Origin: Bizionia saleffrena
GTDB lineage: Bacteria; Bacteroidota; Bacteroidia; Flavobacteriales; Flavobacteriaceae
Assembly: GCF_008086175.1 (NCBI RefSeq)
Contig: NZ_VSKM01000006.1
Location: forward strand, 62,001 to 126,000
DNA: 64,000 bases
Direction of reading: 5' to 3'
Below the pieces are notes generated by a model. It worked only from the letters and a program-made list of their open reading frames with translations, searched no databases and was not told the origin of the DNA. The first letter of the stretch is position 1; each line of letters starts with the position of its first letter. This document shows positions 44,694-54,904 of this stretch, piece after piece. The position numbers and the translations under genes are program-made.

Positions 44694-45092
44694 TTAAATA
44701 CTATCGAGGAATTCTTTGGTAATAGTTTTAACTTGGAAAGCCACCACATTGACGTTGTCGTTTGCTCGTTTAATGTCATTTCCATCAATGGAGGACGATA
44801 TAATATATACTTTACAATGGTTTCTTAATTCTAACGATAATTTATCATATTCTTCCATAAATTCGAATCCTGACATTATGGGCATATAGATATCCACGAA
44901 AATTATTTCTGGCAATTCTGAAAAGTTGTTCTGGTTTTCCTTTAAAAAATCCAAAGCTTTTAAAGCAGATTTGTACTGGTTATTTTCTTGTGCAAAATTA
45001 TATTTTGTTATTAGTCGAGCAGTTATATAGAGGTCAATAGTATTGTCATCAATTATCATGACTCTTTTGAACTTTGATTTTAGTTCTAACAT
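44694..45092 (-). CDS. Single-domain response regulator coupled to the PAS kinase
   Basis: A 132-residue receiver domain whose start overlaps the end of the PAS kinase gene by seven bases, so the pair is translationally coupled. It has VMIIDDNTIDLY, IIFVDIYMPIMSGFEFMEE with the phosphoacceptor Asp, and YIISSS. The Lys motif reads VKTITKEF, where the usual cis-proline after Lys is Thr, unlike its paralogue at 43319. It has no output domain. Confidence 0.88.
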   Translation of the reverse strand: MLELKSKFKRVMIIDDNTIDLYITARLITKYNFAQENNQYKSALKALDFLKENQNNFSELPEIIFVDIYMPIMSGFEFMEEYDKLSLELRNHCKVYIISSSIDGNDIKRANDNVNVVAFQVKTITKEFLDSI

Positions 45093-48034
45093 ATTTTAAA
45101 ATTTTTTAGCTTTATTTCAAAAGTAGTACCACTCTTTATCTGTGAAGAGACGTTAATAGAGCCTTCTAATTTTTCGATTGTATCTTTTACAATGTATAAA
45201 CCAATTCCGGAACCTTGTGATTTACTTGATATTCTAAAAAACATATCAAATATTTTTTCTTGATACTCTAAAGGAATACCTATTCCATTATCCGACACTT
45301 TAAGTTGTAGCATTTTGTCATTGGCAATTGCTTTCACTTTAATAAATCTTTCGGTACTGCTAGATTTATGATATTTAATGGCATTAGAAATAAGATTTTC
45401 TATAATGGTTTTAAAACGCAACCTATCTGAATAAAACGTTGAGTGCTCTTCTACATCAATGTCAAAGTGAATTCCTTGTGCGTTGGTTATGTTTTTCAGG
45501 GCCAGAGTAATATCTGTAATTGTTTCTTTTACAGGGATTGTTTCTACTTCCAAACCTGTCCGGTTGTTTTGTGAATAACTTAAAATGTTTCTTATAAAGT
45601 CATCGAGACGATTTATGTTATTCTTAATCATCTGAACATGTTCCATAGTTTCAGGCTCTTTGGTTTCGTCCTCAATAATTGAAGCAAGTCCTTGAATTGA
45701 GGTTAATGGGCTACGTAAATCGTGAGAAACGCTATACACAAAACGGTCTAATTCTTTGTTTGTTTTGACAAGTTTTATATTTTGTCTTTCAAGGTTTAGT
45801 TCTGCATTTTTACGTTCTGTGATATCGAATTTCGTGGTAACAAACTGATACGGCTTTCCTTGCTCATTAAGAAAGGGGATTATGGTAGTGTCTACCCAGT
45901 AGTAACTTCCATCCTTTGCTTTGTTTCTCAACTCGCCTTTCCATATCTTACCTTGAGTTATCGTTTGCCATAGATTACTTATGTATTCTTTAGAATGATA
46001 GCCTGAGTTAATAATTTTGAAATCTTGTCCTATTAATTCTTCGAAACTGTATTTGGAAATTTTACAGAAGTTAGTATTTGCGTATATTATTATTCCATTT
46101 GCATCAGTAATTCCTACAATATTTGATTCATCTAAAGCATATTTATAATCGGCCAGTTCTTTGTTACGTAGCTCCAATACTTTTTGAGCCGCTTTGCTTT
46201 CCGTGATATCCGTTACCACATTAACAGCGCCTGTAACTTTTCCTGATGAGTCAATATAGGGAACGACATGAGGAATTACATTGCGCCTCTCCCCATTTGG
46301 CCGTTCGACAGTACCTTCCCAACCAGATACCGTTCTGCCTTCTTTCAAGGCCACAGCCATAGGAGACAAGTGCGCTGGTATCAAGTGTCCAGCATTGTCT
46401 ATAAGTTTCGAGAAGCCGCAAAATAAATCCTTTCCTATTTTTGGTTTTACGCCCCACAACGTAGCCGCTGCCTTATTAAAAATTTTTATTTTTCCGGCCG
46501 CATCGCAAGAGTATGCCGCCACAGGCAATTCTCTTATTAGTTGACGATACATTTTTTCGCTTTCTTCTATTTTTATTCTTGACTTTACTTGTTCAGTGGC
46601 ATCAATTGCAAAAAACAAAATTCCGTCAATAATACCGTCAAGGTTTCTATGCGCTTGATATAAAATATTCAAGTACTTATCTTCAAGGTTTCCATTGCCT
46701 TGTAAATCAAAATTAAAACGCCTTTCGTTAGCGATGAATGGTACCCCTGTATTATACACGCCGTCTAATAATTCTATAATGCCCTGGTCTTTTAGTTCGG
46801 GTAATACTTCCATTACCGTTTTACCAATGATATTGGTTTTGCCAATTAATTTTAAACACAGTGGATTTGCCATTTCATAGATATGAGTAGGCCCTTTTAA
46901 AATTCCCATACACGATGGGGAGTGGTTGTAAAAGTCCAAAAACCGTTGTCTTCCTATTTCGTAGGCTTTTTCTAATTTTTTTTCACCTGTAATATCCTTG
47001 GCTGTACAATAAAATAACTTTTCATCCTTATCCCATTTGGTAGTCCATACCACGTACACCGTGGTTCCATTTTTATGGGTCATTCTTTTTTCGAATGTCC
47101 TCTCCGGCTGGCTCTTTTTGATTTCATTATCAATATTTATGGTAGCGTCTTGATTTTCACTAGCTATGAGGCTGAGGTAATTTTTGCCAATTAATTCATG
47201 GGGGGAGTATCCCCAAGTGCTTTTGCAAGCAGCGCTTACTTGAACAAACCTGCTTTCTTCATCAATAGTACATAGTATATCTAAAGAAGAGTCCATTAAT
47301 TTCTTGAGTTCATCTAAGGCTTCCTGCAGTTTTATGGTTGTTTTGGGAAGTTTTTTTTCACCTTCTTTACATGTTGATAAATCATTAATAGTCACTAAAA
47401 TTCTTTGTTGTTCATAAACATCCGTATAGTTTACGGAGCTTACTATAGCAGGTAGTTTAGTGCCATCTTTCTGTACTAATCTTAACTCTTCTTTACATCT
47501 TCCTTTTTCCTGTTGTTCTTTTATAAAGCCTTTTAATTTGGGATCCGTTAAATCAATAAGGTCAGACCAGTGTTTTTTGCAGAGCTCTAGAAGTGTCATT
47601 TGGAACATATTACTAGCAGCAGGATTCGCAGAAATAACAAACCCTTCTTTATTGGCGAGGAGAATGACTTCCATAGAATTATCAAATATAGCCTGTAATG
47701 TGGCTTCATCTTTGGAAGATTTAATTTCACAGGAGTTCTTGTCTGTCCTTTGTTTGACTAGTACATTATTATTATTATTAAAACCATAACTTTCTTTTAG
47801 GTTTTTTTCCATTTCATAATTTAAAGACGAGAGGTTATTTTTTAGGACAATATTTGTCAGGCCTTGCTTGAGTTGTGTAATACAATTTTCTATTTCTATG
47901 TGATTTGCAATAAATATATATGGGATTGTTTGCTGCATGTTATTTCTGTTTGTTAAGGCTTCTCCTTCAGTACGACCTAAGTAAGACTGTTGAGCGTGTA
48001 AAATGTAAGGTTGTGAATGGAGTAGCTTATACAT
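45086..48034 (-). CDS. Multi-PAS sensor histidine kinase
   Basis: A 982-residue soluble kinase without clear membrane helices. Five PAS-type sensor repeats can be read, near residues 115-230, 245-350, 365-480, 490-610 and 625-740 (for example IFDNSMEVILLANKEGFVIS and YALDESNIVGITDANGIII). HisKA follows near 770 with VYSVSHDLRSPLTSIQG (phosphoacceptor His). HATPase_c follows near 870-980 with NLISNAIKYH, DNGIGIPLEYQEKIFDMF and GSGIGLYIVKDTIE. The start at 48034 is kept; a shorter start at Met33 is possible. It leads a group with three response regulators. Confidence 0.9.
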   Translation of the reverse strand: MYKLLHSQPYILHAQQSYLGRTEGEALTNRNNMQQTIPYIFIANHIEIENCITQLKQGLTNIVLKNNLSSLNYEMEKNLKESYGFNNNNNVLVKQRTDKNSCEIKSSKDEATLQAIFDNSMEVILLANKEGFVISANPAASNMFQMTLLELCKKHWSDLIDLTDPKLKGFIKEQQEKGRCKEELRLVQKDGTKLPAIVSSVNYTDVYEQQRILVTINDLSTCKEGEKKLPKTTIKLQEALDELKKLMDSSLDILCTIDEESRFVQVSAACKSTWGYSPHELIGKNYLSLIASENQDATINIDNEIKKSQPERTFEKRMTHKNGTTVYVVWTTKWDKDEKLFYCTAKDITGEKKLEKAYEIGRQRFLDFYNHSPSCMGILKGPTHIYEMANPLCLKLIGKTNIIGKTVMEVLPELKDQGIIELLDGVYNTGVPFIANERRFNFDLQGNGNLEDKYLNILYQAHRNLDGIIDGILFFAIDATEQVKSRIKIEESEKMYRQLIRELPVAAYSCDAAGKIKIFNKAAATLWGVKPKIGKDLFCGFSKLIDNAGHLIPAHLSPMAVALKEGRTVSGWEGTVERPNGERRNVIPHVVPYIDSSGKVTGAVNVVTDITESKAAQKVLELRNKELADYKYALDESNIVGITDANGIIIYANTNFCKISKYSFEELIGQDFKIINSGYHSKEYISNLWQTITQGKIWKGELRNKAKDGSYYWVDTTIIPFLNEQGKPYQFVTTKFDITERKNAELNLERQNIKLVKTNKELDRFVYSVSHDLRSPLTSIQGLASIIEDETKEPETMEHVQMIKNNINRLDDFIRNILSYSQNNRTGLEVETIPVKETITDITLALKNITNAQGIHFDIDVEEHSTFYSDRLRFKTIIENLISNAIKYHKSSSTERFIKVKAIANDKMLQLKVSDNGIGIPLEYQEKIFDMFFRISSKSQGSGIGLYIVKDTIEKLEGSINVSSQIKSGTTFEIKLKNFKIC

Positions 48035-49413
48035 TAACTCATAGATACAATTTTAAAGGTTTAATTATATCATTGATACTATCATTATTTAATGCTATAC
48101 CAATCGAAACATTATAAAATAAGAGATTATCATTATTTTAATTGTCATTTGTAGGGGTCTTTTATTTCTGTGATAAATTTAAAAAGAGAATTTTATTTAT
48201 ACAAAACAACTATTGCGTTGTTTATAAATATTTAGGTTATGCGAAGTTTTTTTAGGTCTGTCGAGATAATAAATTTGGTTGAAATAAAAAATGGGATGTT
48301 GTCATGTCGGTTAAACTTCTGGGCTGTGCTAAATTACACTATTACTATTGATTAAAGTAACTAATAGTAATGGCTCGGGGTGTTTTGTTGTAAGTGTATT
48401 TAAAAAGGAATATATGTACCTTAAAAGGGAATAAACGGGTTTTATTATTTATTATATCTCAAAATAGACTTTGTTTTGTCTTTAAAATTTTTCTATTTTT
48501 TTGTTAAACGTGAGTTAATATTCCATTAATGTGGTTTTTAACTCCCGTTTTCTGAAAAATTGGAGCTCTTTATTCTATTTCAAACCATTGCGTTGTTATT
48601 AAATAGGAAAACTCAAAATCAAGCTTTAAATACATTTGTTTATTAAGTATGCTTGAGCATTTCCAAAAACCGAACGTTTTCTGAGTCAACAAAAATGTAT
48701 TCCAATAGGGTGGTTTTTTTTATTCTTTCAATTATTGTAGGCATAAATCTGTCAACTATTTCTGGCCATTTTGCTGCTTCTATTCATTATTAATTATAAC
48801 GCTATTTCTTCATTGCCAATGTGTTGGTCTCTTTTGATATTCGTTTTTTGTAACTAAATTAAAATACGGGCCATTTTTTTATGGCTATTAATGATTTGTA
48901 TAGTCTATTTCCATTCAAAAAATTCATGACATACAAAAAGGGAATTAGATCGATTAATTTTCCTGCTTTGAGTGTTTGTTTGTTAGATGAAATGCCATTT
49001 AAAACTATTTTGTAATGGTATTCTCCGTTATTCTATAGGGTTTGTTGCTTTGTTAAAGCGACTCATTTAGCGGGTAAAAGCAATAGTTGCCCCTTTTTAT
49101 ACCTGTTGGTATACCGGATTTAGCGAAAGTAGGCGAGCACTAGCAATAAATGAGATACTTTATTACACCTTTTTTTACTGTCTGTTGTTCTTTTTTCTAC
49201 TTACGGTGTCAGAAGTAGTGGTGAAGTGTGAAGCCCTTTAACGAATAGATTATAAAATTCTTAACTTATTTTAAAGGGTTGAAGCTTTATCTTTGAAACT
49301 ATTAACGATGCTAAGCATTATTTCAAACGCTAAACGTTGAATTGAAAGTACTTTTACTTGCTTTTATTATTCAGCCTTAGCTGCTATACTGCTTCTCTTC
49401 TAAAATTAAACTA
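48035..49413. other. Long AT-rich intergenic region
   Basis: Nearly 1.4 kb without a convincing gene on either strand. The only structured element is the first copy of a 100-base imperfect direct repeat at 49123-49220, whose partner lies behind cysM. No rRNA, tRNA or transposase remnant was recognised. Divergent promoters for the PAS kinase and cysE are expected here, but no clear TAnnTTTG element was assigned. Confidence 0.5.
49123..49220. repeat. Imperfect direct repeat, copy 1 (before cysE)
   Basis: This stretch aligns along its whole length with 51120-51219. Both begin GCGAAAG, share the exact core CTAGCAATAAATGAGATAC (49140-49158 here), continue through TTACAC and a T-rich part, and end GGAAGTAGTG or CAGAAGTAGTG. 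The two copies bracket the cysE-cysM pair. Confidence 0.75.
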
Positions 49414-50205
49414 ATGAATCAATCCGTATTGCTACAGGCTATACATCAACAAAAAGAGGAAATTCATTTTTCCAGTATACTAAAGGAGGAATCTCAACGG
49501 TTTACACAATTGCTTTTTAAGGCGTTATTCGACCGGTCTACAGATGCAGAAAAAGCACTGGTAGAATTGGAAGATTTATTTCGCGTGATTAGAGATTTAG
49601 CATGTCCGCAAATTGCAGGTCAGCCCTGTAAAACATGGGAAGACTTTTGTTTAATTATCCCCTCTTTATTCTCTAGTCTAAAAAAAGACGCCATCACTAT
49701 TTATAAAAATGATCCTGCAGCCGTCTCAATGGAAGAGATTTATTTGGCTTACCCCGGGTTTTTTGCCATTGCAATATATAGAATGGCAAGAGAGTTTTAT
49801 GCTTTAAAACTACCTCTAATACCGCGACTTATGACGGAGTACGCCCACCAGCTCACCGGAATTGATATTCATCCTGGAGCACAAATAGGAGCGTCTTTTT
49901 TTATTGATCACGGCACGGGAATTGTGATTGGAGAAACCGCGGAAATCCACGATAATGTTAAAGTATATCAAGGGGTAACCTTAGGGGCGCTTAAAGTTAA
50001 AAAGCAGCTAAAGAATGTAAAAAGGCATCCTACAATAGAGAGAAATGTTGTTATTTATGCCAACGCCTCCATTTTAGGTGGAGATACGGTTGTGGGTGAA
50101 AATAGTGTTATAGGTGGTAATACATGGTTAACGACCTCGGTCTTAAAAAACTCAATAGTTCTGCACACACCAACGGTACAAGTCATCACTAAACCAGAAA
50201 AATAA
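49414..50205 (+). CDS. cysE: Serine O-acetyltransferase
   Basis: A 263-residue enzyme of the EpsC/CysE type that makes O-acetylserine from serine and acetyl-CoA. The N-terminal half is helical. The C-terminal half is a left-handed beta helix of hexapeptide repeats: IDIHPGAQIGASFFIDHGTG with the catalytic His and Asp, VIGETAEIHDNVKVYQGVTLG, RHPTIERNVVIYANASILGG. It feeds directly into cysM, which starts one base after its stop. The pair lies between two direct-repeat copies. Confidence 0.92.
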   Translation: MNQSVLLQAIHQQKEEIHFSSILKEESQRFTQLLFKALFDRSTDAEKALVELEDLFRVIRDLACPQIAGQPCKTWEDFCLIIPSLFSSLKKDAITIYKNDPAAVSMEEIYLAYPGFFAIAIYRMAREFYALKLPLIPRLMTEYAHQLTGIDIHPGAQIGASFFIDHGTGIVIGETAEIHDNVKVYQGVTLGALKVKKQLKNVKRHPTIERNVVIYANASILGGDTVVGENSVIGGNTWLTTSVLKNSIVLHTPTVQVITKPEK

Positions 50206-50206
50206 G

Positions 50207-51085
50207 ATGAATAAAACGATATTAGATCAAATAGGAAATACACCACTTGTAAAATCAATGGTGTTAAACACCAACCCCAATGTAAGTCTGTATTTTAAAC
50301 TTGAAGGAGATAATCCGGGTGGTAGCGTAAAAGATAGGGCGGCTTACTATATGATTAAAAATGCGCTGGATGCTGGAGAAATCGACGAATCTTCAAAACT
50401 TATTGAAGCCACTAGTGGTAATACTGGTATTGCACTAGCAATGATTGCGGGATTATTTAAATTAGATATAGAACTCGTTATGCCAGAAACGGCGACTAAA
50501 GAGCGCGTTCAGACTATGGAAGCTTATGGCGCGAAGGTTACGCTACACCCAGACGGGATAGAAGGTGCGCGAGATTATGCTATGGCTAAAGTAGACCACG
50601 AGAACTATTACTCGTTTAACCAATTTGCAAATGATAACAACTGGAAAGCGCATTATAATACTACTGGGCCAGAAATATGGAGGGATACCAAGGGATCGAT
50701 TACTCATTTTGTGTCGTCTATGGGTACGACGGGAACCATTATGGGCACTTCTACCTTTTTAAAGGAACAGAATACAGAGGTGCAAATAGTTGGTGTGCAA
50801 CCCACTGATGGTTCTAAAATACCTGGAATACGTAAATGGCCAGAAGCGTATTTACCTAAAATATATAACCCGAAAAAAGTAGATAGGATCTTGGAGGTTA
50901 GCCGCGACGAAGCTATGGCTATGACCAGAAGATTGGCAAAAGAAGAGGGGATATTTGGAGGGATGAGTAGTGGAGGTGCTACGGCAGCAGCTCTAAAATT
51001 GGCGAATGAATTGGATAGTGGAATTATTGTAAGTATCATTTGCGACCGTGGAGATCGCTACTTGTCTTCAGATCTTTTTAAATAA
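50207..51085 (+). CDS. cysM: Cysteine synthase CysM
   Basis: A 292-residue PLP enzyme that replaces the acetyl group of O-acetylserine with sulfide or thiosulfate. The PLP lysine is in NPGGSVKDRAAYYM near residue 40, the substrate loop is EATSGNTGIALAMIA, and the phosphate-binding glycines are in SSMGTTGTIMG. The ending IICDRGDRYLSSDLF is the CysM type rather than CysK. It is coupled to cysE. Confidence 0.93.
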   Translation: MNKTILDQIGNTPLVKSMVLNTNPNVSLYFKLEGDNPGGSVKDRAAYYMIKNALDAGEIDESSKLIEATSGNTGIALAMIAGLFKLDIELVMPETATKERVQTMEAYGAKVTLHPDGIEGARDYAMAKVDHENYYSFNQFANDNNWKAHYNTTGPEIWRDTKGSITHFVSSMGTTGTIMGTSTFLKEQNTEVQIVGVQPTDGSKIPGIRKWPEAYLPKIYNPKKVDRILEVSRDEAMAMTRRLAKEEGIFGGMSSGGATAAALKLANELDSGIIVSIICDRGDRYLSSDLFK

Positions 51086-51119
51086 AGACTTTGTAGTAGA
51101 AGGTATTTGGAATGGTTTT

Positions 51120-51219
51120 GCGAAAGCAAGCAAGCTCTAGCAATAAATGAGATACGTTGTTACACTCGTATTTTAATTTCTGTTCGTCTTTTTTTCTATT
51201 GCCAGCTACGGAAGTAGTG
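51120..51219. repeat. Imperfect direct repeat, copy 2 (after cysM)
   Basis: Second copy of the repeat at 49123-49220, in the same orientation and 35 bases behind the cysM stop. The exact shared core CTAGCAATAAATGAGATAC is followed by diverged T-rich sequence and ends GGAAGTAGTG. No transposase or terminal inverted repeat is associated. Confidence 0.75.
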
Positions 51220-51335
51220 TTTAAGGGTTTTTATTTTGGTAAACGATAACTTTTGTAGGTGCGCGTTTGGTTAAAAACTATAGAAACAGCAATACCTTCA
51301 ACTAGAAACCAAATTAAACGGCGATAAACGCGTTT

Positions 51336-52523
51336 TTAATCCGTGTTATTTAAGTGTTTCGCTAAATAGACTCCGGTACTTGCACAAGCCTGCAAAAGAT
51401 ATCCGCCTGTTGGCGCGTCCCAATCTAACATTTCTCCAATACAATATTGATGAGGTAGAGCGGCCAGTTCAAAATGGTTAGAAATGGCTTTTAAATCAAT
51501 GCCTCCAACGGTGGAAATGGCTTCATCAAGTGCGGCCGTGTTTATTATTTCTAACGGAAATTGTTTAATGTTTTTTGTTAATGATTCTGTATTTAAATAA
51601 GACGCTTTAGTGAGGTGTGTTTTTAATAAATCGATTTGAGCGGCACTTAATTTGAGTTCCTTTTTTAAGGTCTCCGTCGTATTTCTATAGGTAGATAGTT
51701 TTATTTTAGAATGGATATTTTCTAACGTTAGCGACGGTTTAAAATCGATTAAAAGGTGTGCTTTGGAGTCTTTCTGCAACTGTTCTCTAATTTGTGGACT
51801 CAGTCCGTAAATGGCATTTCCTTCTAATCCAAATGTAGTAATAACGGCTTCCCCTTTCTGCATACCATTATTACAAGACACCGCAATGTTTTTTAAAGGT
51901 GTTCCTTCGTGCTTTTTAATAAAATCAGGTTTCCAATCAATCTGATATGCGCAGTTTGAGGGTTGAAATGGTTTTGTTTGAACTCCTTTTTTAGAAAAAG
52001 TATCACGCCAGTTTCCGTCCGATCCCGTAACTTTCCAGCTACCTCCGCCTAAACAAAAAACGGTATAATCTGTTGGTATTGTTTTGTTATTAATAATAGG
52101 GTTATTAGCACCGTCCCAATCAGAAAAAGTATGATCATACTTTATAATAATTCCTTTTTCTTCGAGATGGTTTAGGATTGCCTTCTGTACAGCAATAGGT
52201 TTAATTCCCTCTTTCGGATAGACTCTTTTACTGCTTCCTATGTAAGTTGAAATCCCTATATGATTAAGCCAATTTCTGAAATCGGTATTGGTAAAATTGC
52301 GTAAGGCTGCGTCTAGAAAATGATCTGGTGTGTACCGTTTAATAAGCTGATTAATCGGTTCTGAATGCGTTAAATTAAATCCCCCTTTACCGGCAACTAA
52401 AAATTTGCGTCCAGAGGTTTTGTTTTTTTCATAGAGGCTGATAGTAAACTTTTCAGTATCTAAAAAAGCAGCCAATAAATAAGCTGATGGCCCGCCGCCT
52501 ATAATTGCAATTTGTTTTTTCAT
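51336..52523 (-). CDS. FAD-dependent oxidoreductase of the HI0933/BaiN-like family
   Basis: A 395-residue flavoprotein. The N-terminal Rossmann motif is IAIIGGGPSAYLLAAFL. The family landmarks GRKFLVAGKGGFNLTHSE near residue 40, VYPKEGIKPIAVQKAI near 120 and VFCLGGGSWKVTGSDGNW near 165 follow. The C-terminal FAD motif is STVGGIDLKAI with IGEMLDWDAPTGGYLLQACAS. It matches the subgroup I know as TIGR03862. The substrate is unknown. It is a single gene convergent with cysM. Confidence 0.87.
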   Translation of the reverse strand: MKKQIAIIGGGPSAYLLAAFLDTEKFTISLYEKNKTSGRKFLVAGKGGFNLTHSEPINQLIKRYTPDHFLDAALRNFTNTDFRNWLNHIGISTYIGSSKRVYPKEGIKPIAVQKAILNHLEEKGIIIKYDHTFSDWDGANNPIINNKTIPTDYTVFCLGGGSWKVTGSDGNWRDTFSKKGVQTKPFQPSNCAYQIDWKPDFIKKHEGTPLKNIAVSCNNGMQKGEAVITTFGLEGNAIYGLSPQIREQLQKDSKAHLLIDFKPSLTLENIHSKIKLSTYRNTTETLKKELKLSAAQIDLLKTHLTKASYLNTESLTKNIKQFPLEIINTAALDEAISTVGGIDLKAISNHFELAALPHQYCIGEMLDWDAPTGGYLLQACASTGVYLAKHLNNTD

Positions 52524-52653
52524 AGAACAAAAATAGTTGTTATTAGACTTTATGAAAGCGTTTTATTTATAGCCTACAACGGTTAGCTAAATGCATTATT
52601 ATATAGGTTTTAGCTTTAGGTTTACTAAGAAATCGCGCACAAATACAACTAAG

Positions 52654-52676
52654 TTGGGAGGCGTGCCACCTCCCAA
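52654..52676 (-). terminator. Hairpin behind the PLP enzyme gene
   Basis: Perfect eight-base arms TTGGGAGG and CCTCCCAA with a seven-base loop, starting four bases behind the stop at 52680. The following bases are only weakly T-rich, so it may be a terminator or an mRNA-stabilising hairpin. Confidence 0.6.
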
Positions 52677-52679
52677 TTC

Positions 52680-54524
52680 TTAACTATTCTTTACAAAATC
52701 TAAAAAGACTTTTTTATGACGCTCAAGATCCATATTTGGAGATAGTGATACACGTACAATATAGTCTTTATCACCTTCTTTAGTCGTTCCTTGAGTCGAT
52801 GTTGCAGGTATGGTCCAATAAGAGCCCTTTAACTGCCCGTAGCTTACACAGAACTTGCTTTCATTTGGGATTTCTGTAATCATTAAATTGATTAACTTCA
52901 AATTTAAAGCTCTTTTATAAGTCTCTCTTTCCGCCTCGGTATTCCCTTTAGTAGGAAGGTCTAAAGAAAAAACAGAGGGTGTAAACCCTTCATTTGCTAA
53001 ATCTTCTGAAACAAAATTGATTTTCGCTGCTGGTAAAGACTCGTGAATAAAGTTTACAAATTCGCGTGTGTTTTTATGTGCCTCAACAATTCTTTGATTC
53101 ATTGATGGTAACTGTTGTGCTAATATTTCATATTGAAGCGCTGTCGCTTCGTTATCGCAAAGCAATAGATGTGTTTCAATTTTATCCATTAATGCTTCCG
53201 TTTTCATATTACCTACAACGTAACCCGCAGTACATTTTCCACCACTTGGAAATTTCGATCCACTAGCATAAGAAAGGGTTCTCATTGTTGAGAGTATTTC
53301 ACCTTCACCTAAAAAGTGCACGTTAGGACAAAATGTTTGGTCTAATATAAATACGGGATCGATAGCTGTTTCACCAGATGCTGTTTTACGCTCTTTACTT
53401 AAAACGGCTTTTAAATTTATAAGATCTGGAACTTCAACTCTAGGGTTTGTTGGAATTTCAGCGATAATATAAGGGACCGCATCGTCGTTGGCTATTTTAG
53501 CTAAAATGGTATCAATACTTTTAACCATTTCGTTATCACCATCCACTGGTAAATCTACTACCTCAACATTATCGAGGCACGCTGCAACGCGTCTTGCTTG
53601 GTCATTTGTTCCGCCATAACAATTAGGAGGTACAATAAATTTAATCTCTTTTCCTTTGTGGTTTTCTAGTGCATCATGCACTAGTCCCATCATAATTGCA
53701 TATTGAATAGATAGACCACAAGAAGCAACTAAGGGTTTTAAAGGTGTGCCAGTAATGGTTGCAATTGCATTTAAGACAGCCGCTTTATTGGCCACGATAT
53801 TACTTATTTCAGGTTTAAAAGAAGATTGTTCTATTAGCAACTGTAAGGCAGAAAGGGCATTTGCTGGCGTCATTGCAATGGTTTCTCTTCGTCGCACGTG
53901 CTGAATATCTGCCACATAACTTTCGTTCTGTTCACCATTAACGACTAAAACACTTCCAAGGTGATCATGAAGATTGATTATAAAGTCAATCATAGGGTTT
54001 AGAGCAATAGTGCCTATTTTATCTTGTTGTGAAATAAAGATAGTGCTACCGTTAAAGGCAGAGATGGCTTCTGGATTTTCTACATTCTTCAACTCAAAAT
54101 TATAACCATAAATAGTCTTTATTATTTCGGCATCAAAAAAAGTGGGTAATTCACCAGTATAAACGATTTGGGTGTTTTTATTTTCTAGTAAATTTTTTCT
54201 TAGAATAGCCAAAACAGGTATCGTCTTTGACGAAAAACTGATAACATTATTTGGGTCTAAACGGTGCAGTTTAGCAATTCCCCATTCTAATACACAGGAT
54301 AGCGGATGACCTAATCGAATATAATCGTAAGCAGTAGGTAATTCATTGAGTGCCGATGCTTCAAAATTATTGTCGTTATACAAGGTTTCAAACTGCTCTA
54401 AGAATTCCGTTTTAGCCCGTTTTTCATCAAAAATATCTAGTCGATGGGTTGTTGTACTCAACCAGCCCGTTGGTCTGTTTATTACTACTTCTTTAATATA
54501 ATTTAGCATTTTATTGTCTTCCAT
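52680..54524 (-). CDS. PLP-dependent transferase (Cys/Met metabolism type)
   Basis: A 614-residue fold-type I PLP enzyme, longer than the usual 390-430 residues of cystathionine synthases because of an N-terminal extension of about 200 residues. The PLP lysine is in LSYASGSKFPSGGKCTAGYVVG near residue 425, and the PLP-binding Asp is in DPVFILDQTFCPN. I chose the ATG at 54524 (MEDNKMLNYIKEV); the longer frame begins with TTG. Cystathionine- or methionine-related chemistry is likely from the family, but the exact reaction is not clear. It is a single gene on the minus strand. Confidence 0.78.
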   Translation of the reverse strand: MEDNKMLNYIKEVVINRPTGWLSTTTHRLDIFDEKRAKTEFLEQFETLYNDNNFEASALNELPTAYDYIRLGHPLSCVLEWGIAKLHRLDPNNVISFSSKTIPVLAILRKNLLENKNTQIVYTGELPTFFDAEIIKTIYGYNFELKNVENPEAISAFNGSTIFISQQDKIGTIALNPMIDFIINLHDHLGSVLVVNGEQNESYVADIQHVRRRETIAMTPANALSALQLLIEQSSFKPEISNIVANKAAVLNAIATITGTPLKPLVASCGLSIQYAIMMGLVHDALENHKGKEIKFIVPPNCYGGTNDQARRVAACLDNVEVVDLPVDGDNEMVKSIDTILAKIANDDAVPYIIAEIPTNPRVEVPDLINLKAVLSKERKTASGETAIDPVFILDQTFCPNVHFLGEGEILSTMRTLSYASGSKFPSGGKCTAGYVVGNMKTEALMDKIETHLLLCDNEATALQYEILAQQLPSMNQRIVEAHKNTREFVNFIHESLPAAKINFVSEDLANEGFTPSVFSLDLPTKGNTEAERETYKRALNLKLINLMITEIPNESKFCVSYGQLKGSYWTIPATSTQGTTKEGDKDYIVRVSLSPNMDLERHKKVFLDFVKNS

Positions 54525-54904
54525 AATTTTCAACTTTACGTAGTGCGACAATATACAGTAATTACATTTGTTTTAAAAGTGTTACAAGACGTTTTGTTGC
54601 CGTGTGCACAAGCTTTAACAAAAGATTAGTAAAGGGTTTTAAATAGGCTTTTTGTAGGGTTTATAAGTTAGCCGAAATGATTTTTTGTTTTTAGTTGAAT
54701 TACCATAAAATGTTATAACGACGGTAAGTGAAACGGATAAGATTAAGGAGGTGTTTTTTTTGTTAATGCAATTTTAATTGTGAGAAGTAAATAGTTTCTA
54801 TTTAGCTAAACACGACACTTTATTGTTACGGTAGGGCTCGGTAACCTTTGGCTAATCACTAACGGAGCGATCTACTTCATTACTCAGCTACTTTATAAAG
54901 TGCT
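54525..54904. other. Intergenic region without recognised features
   Basis: About 380 bases with no convincing frame, repeat or terminator. It should hold the promoter of the PLP enzyme gene; a sequence close to the -7 form (TATATTGT on the minus strand) lies about 25 bases before its ATG. Confidence 0.4.
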
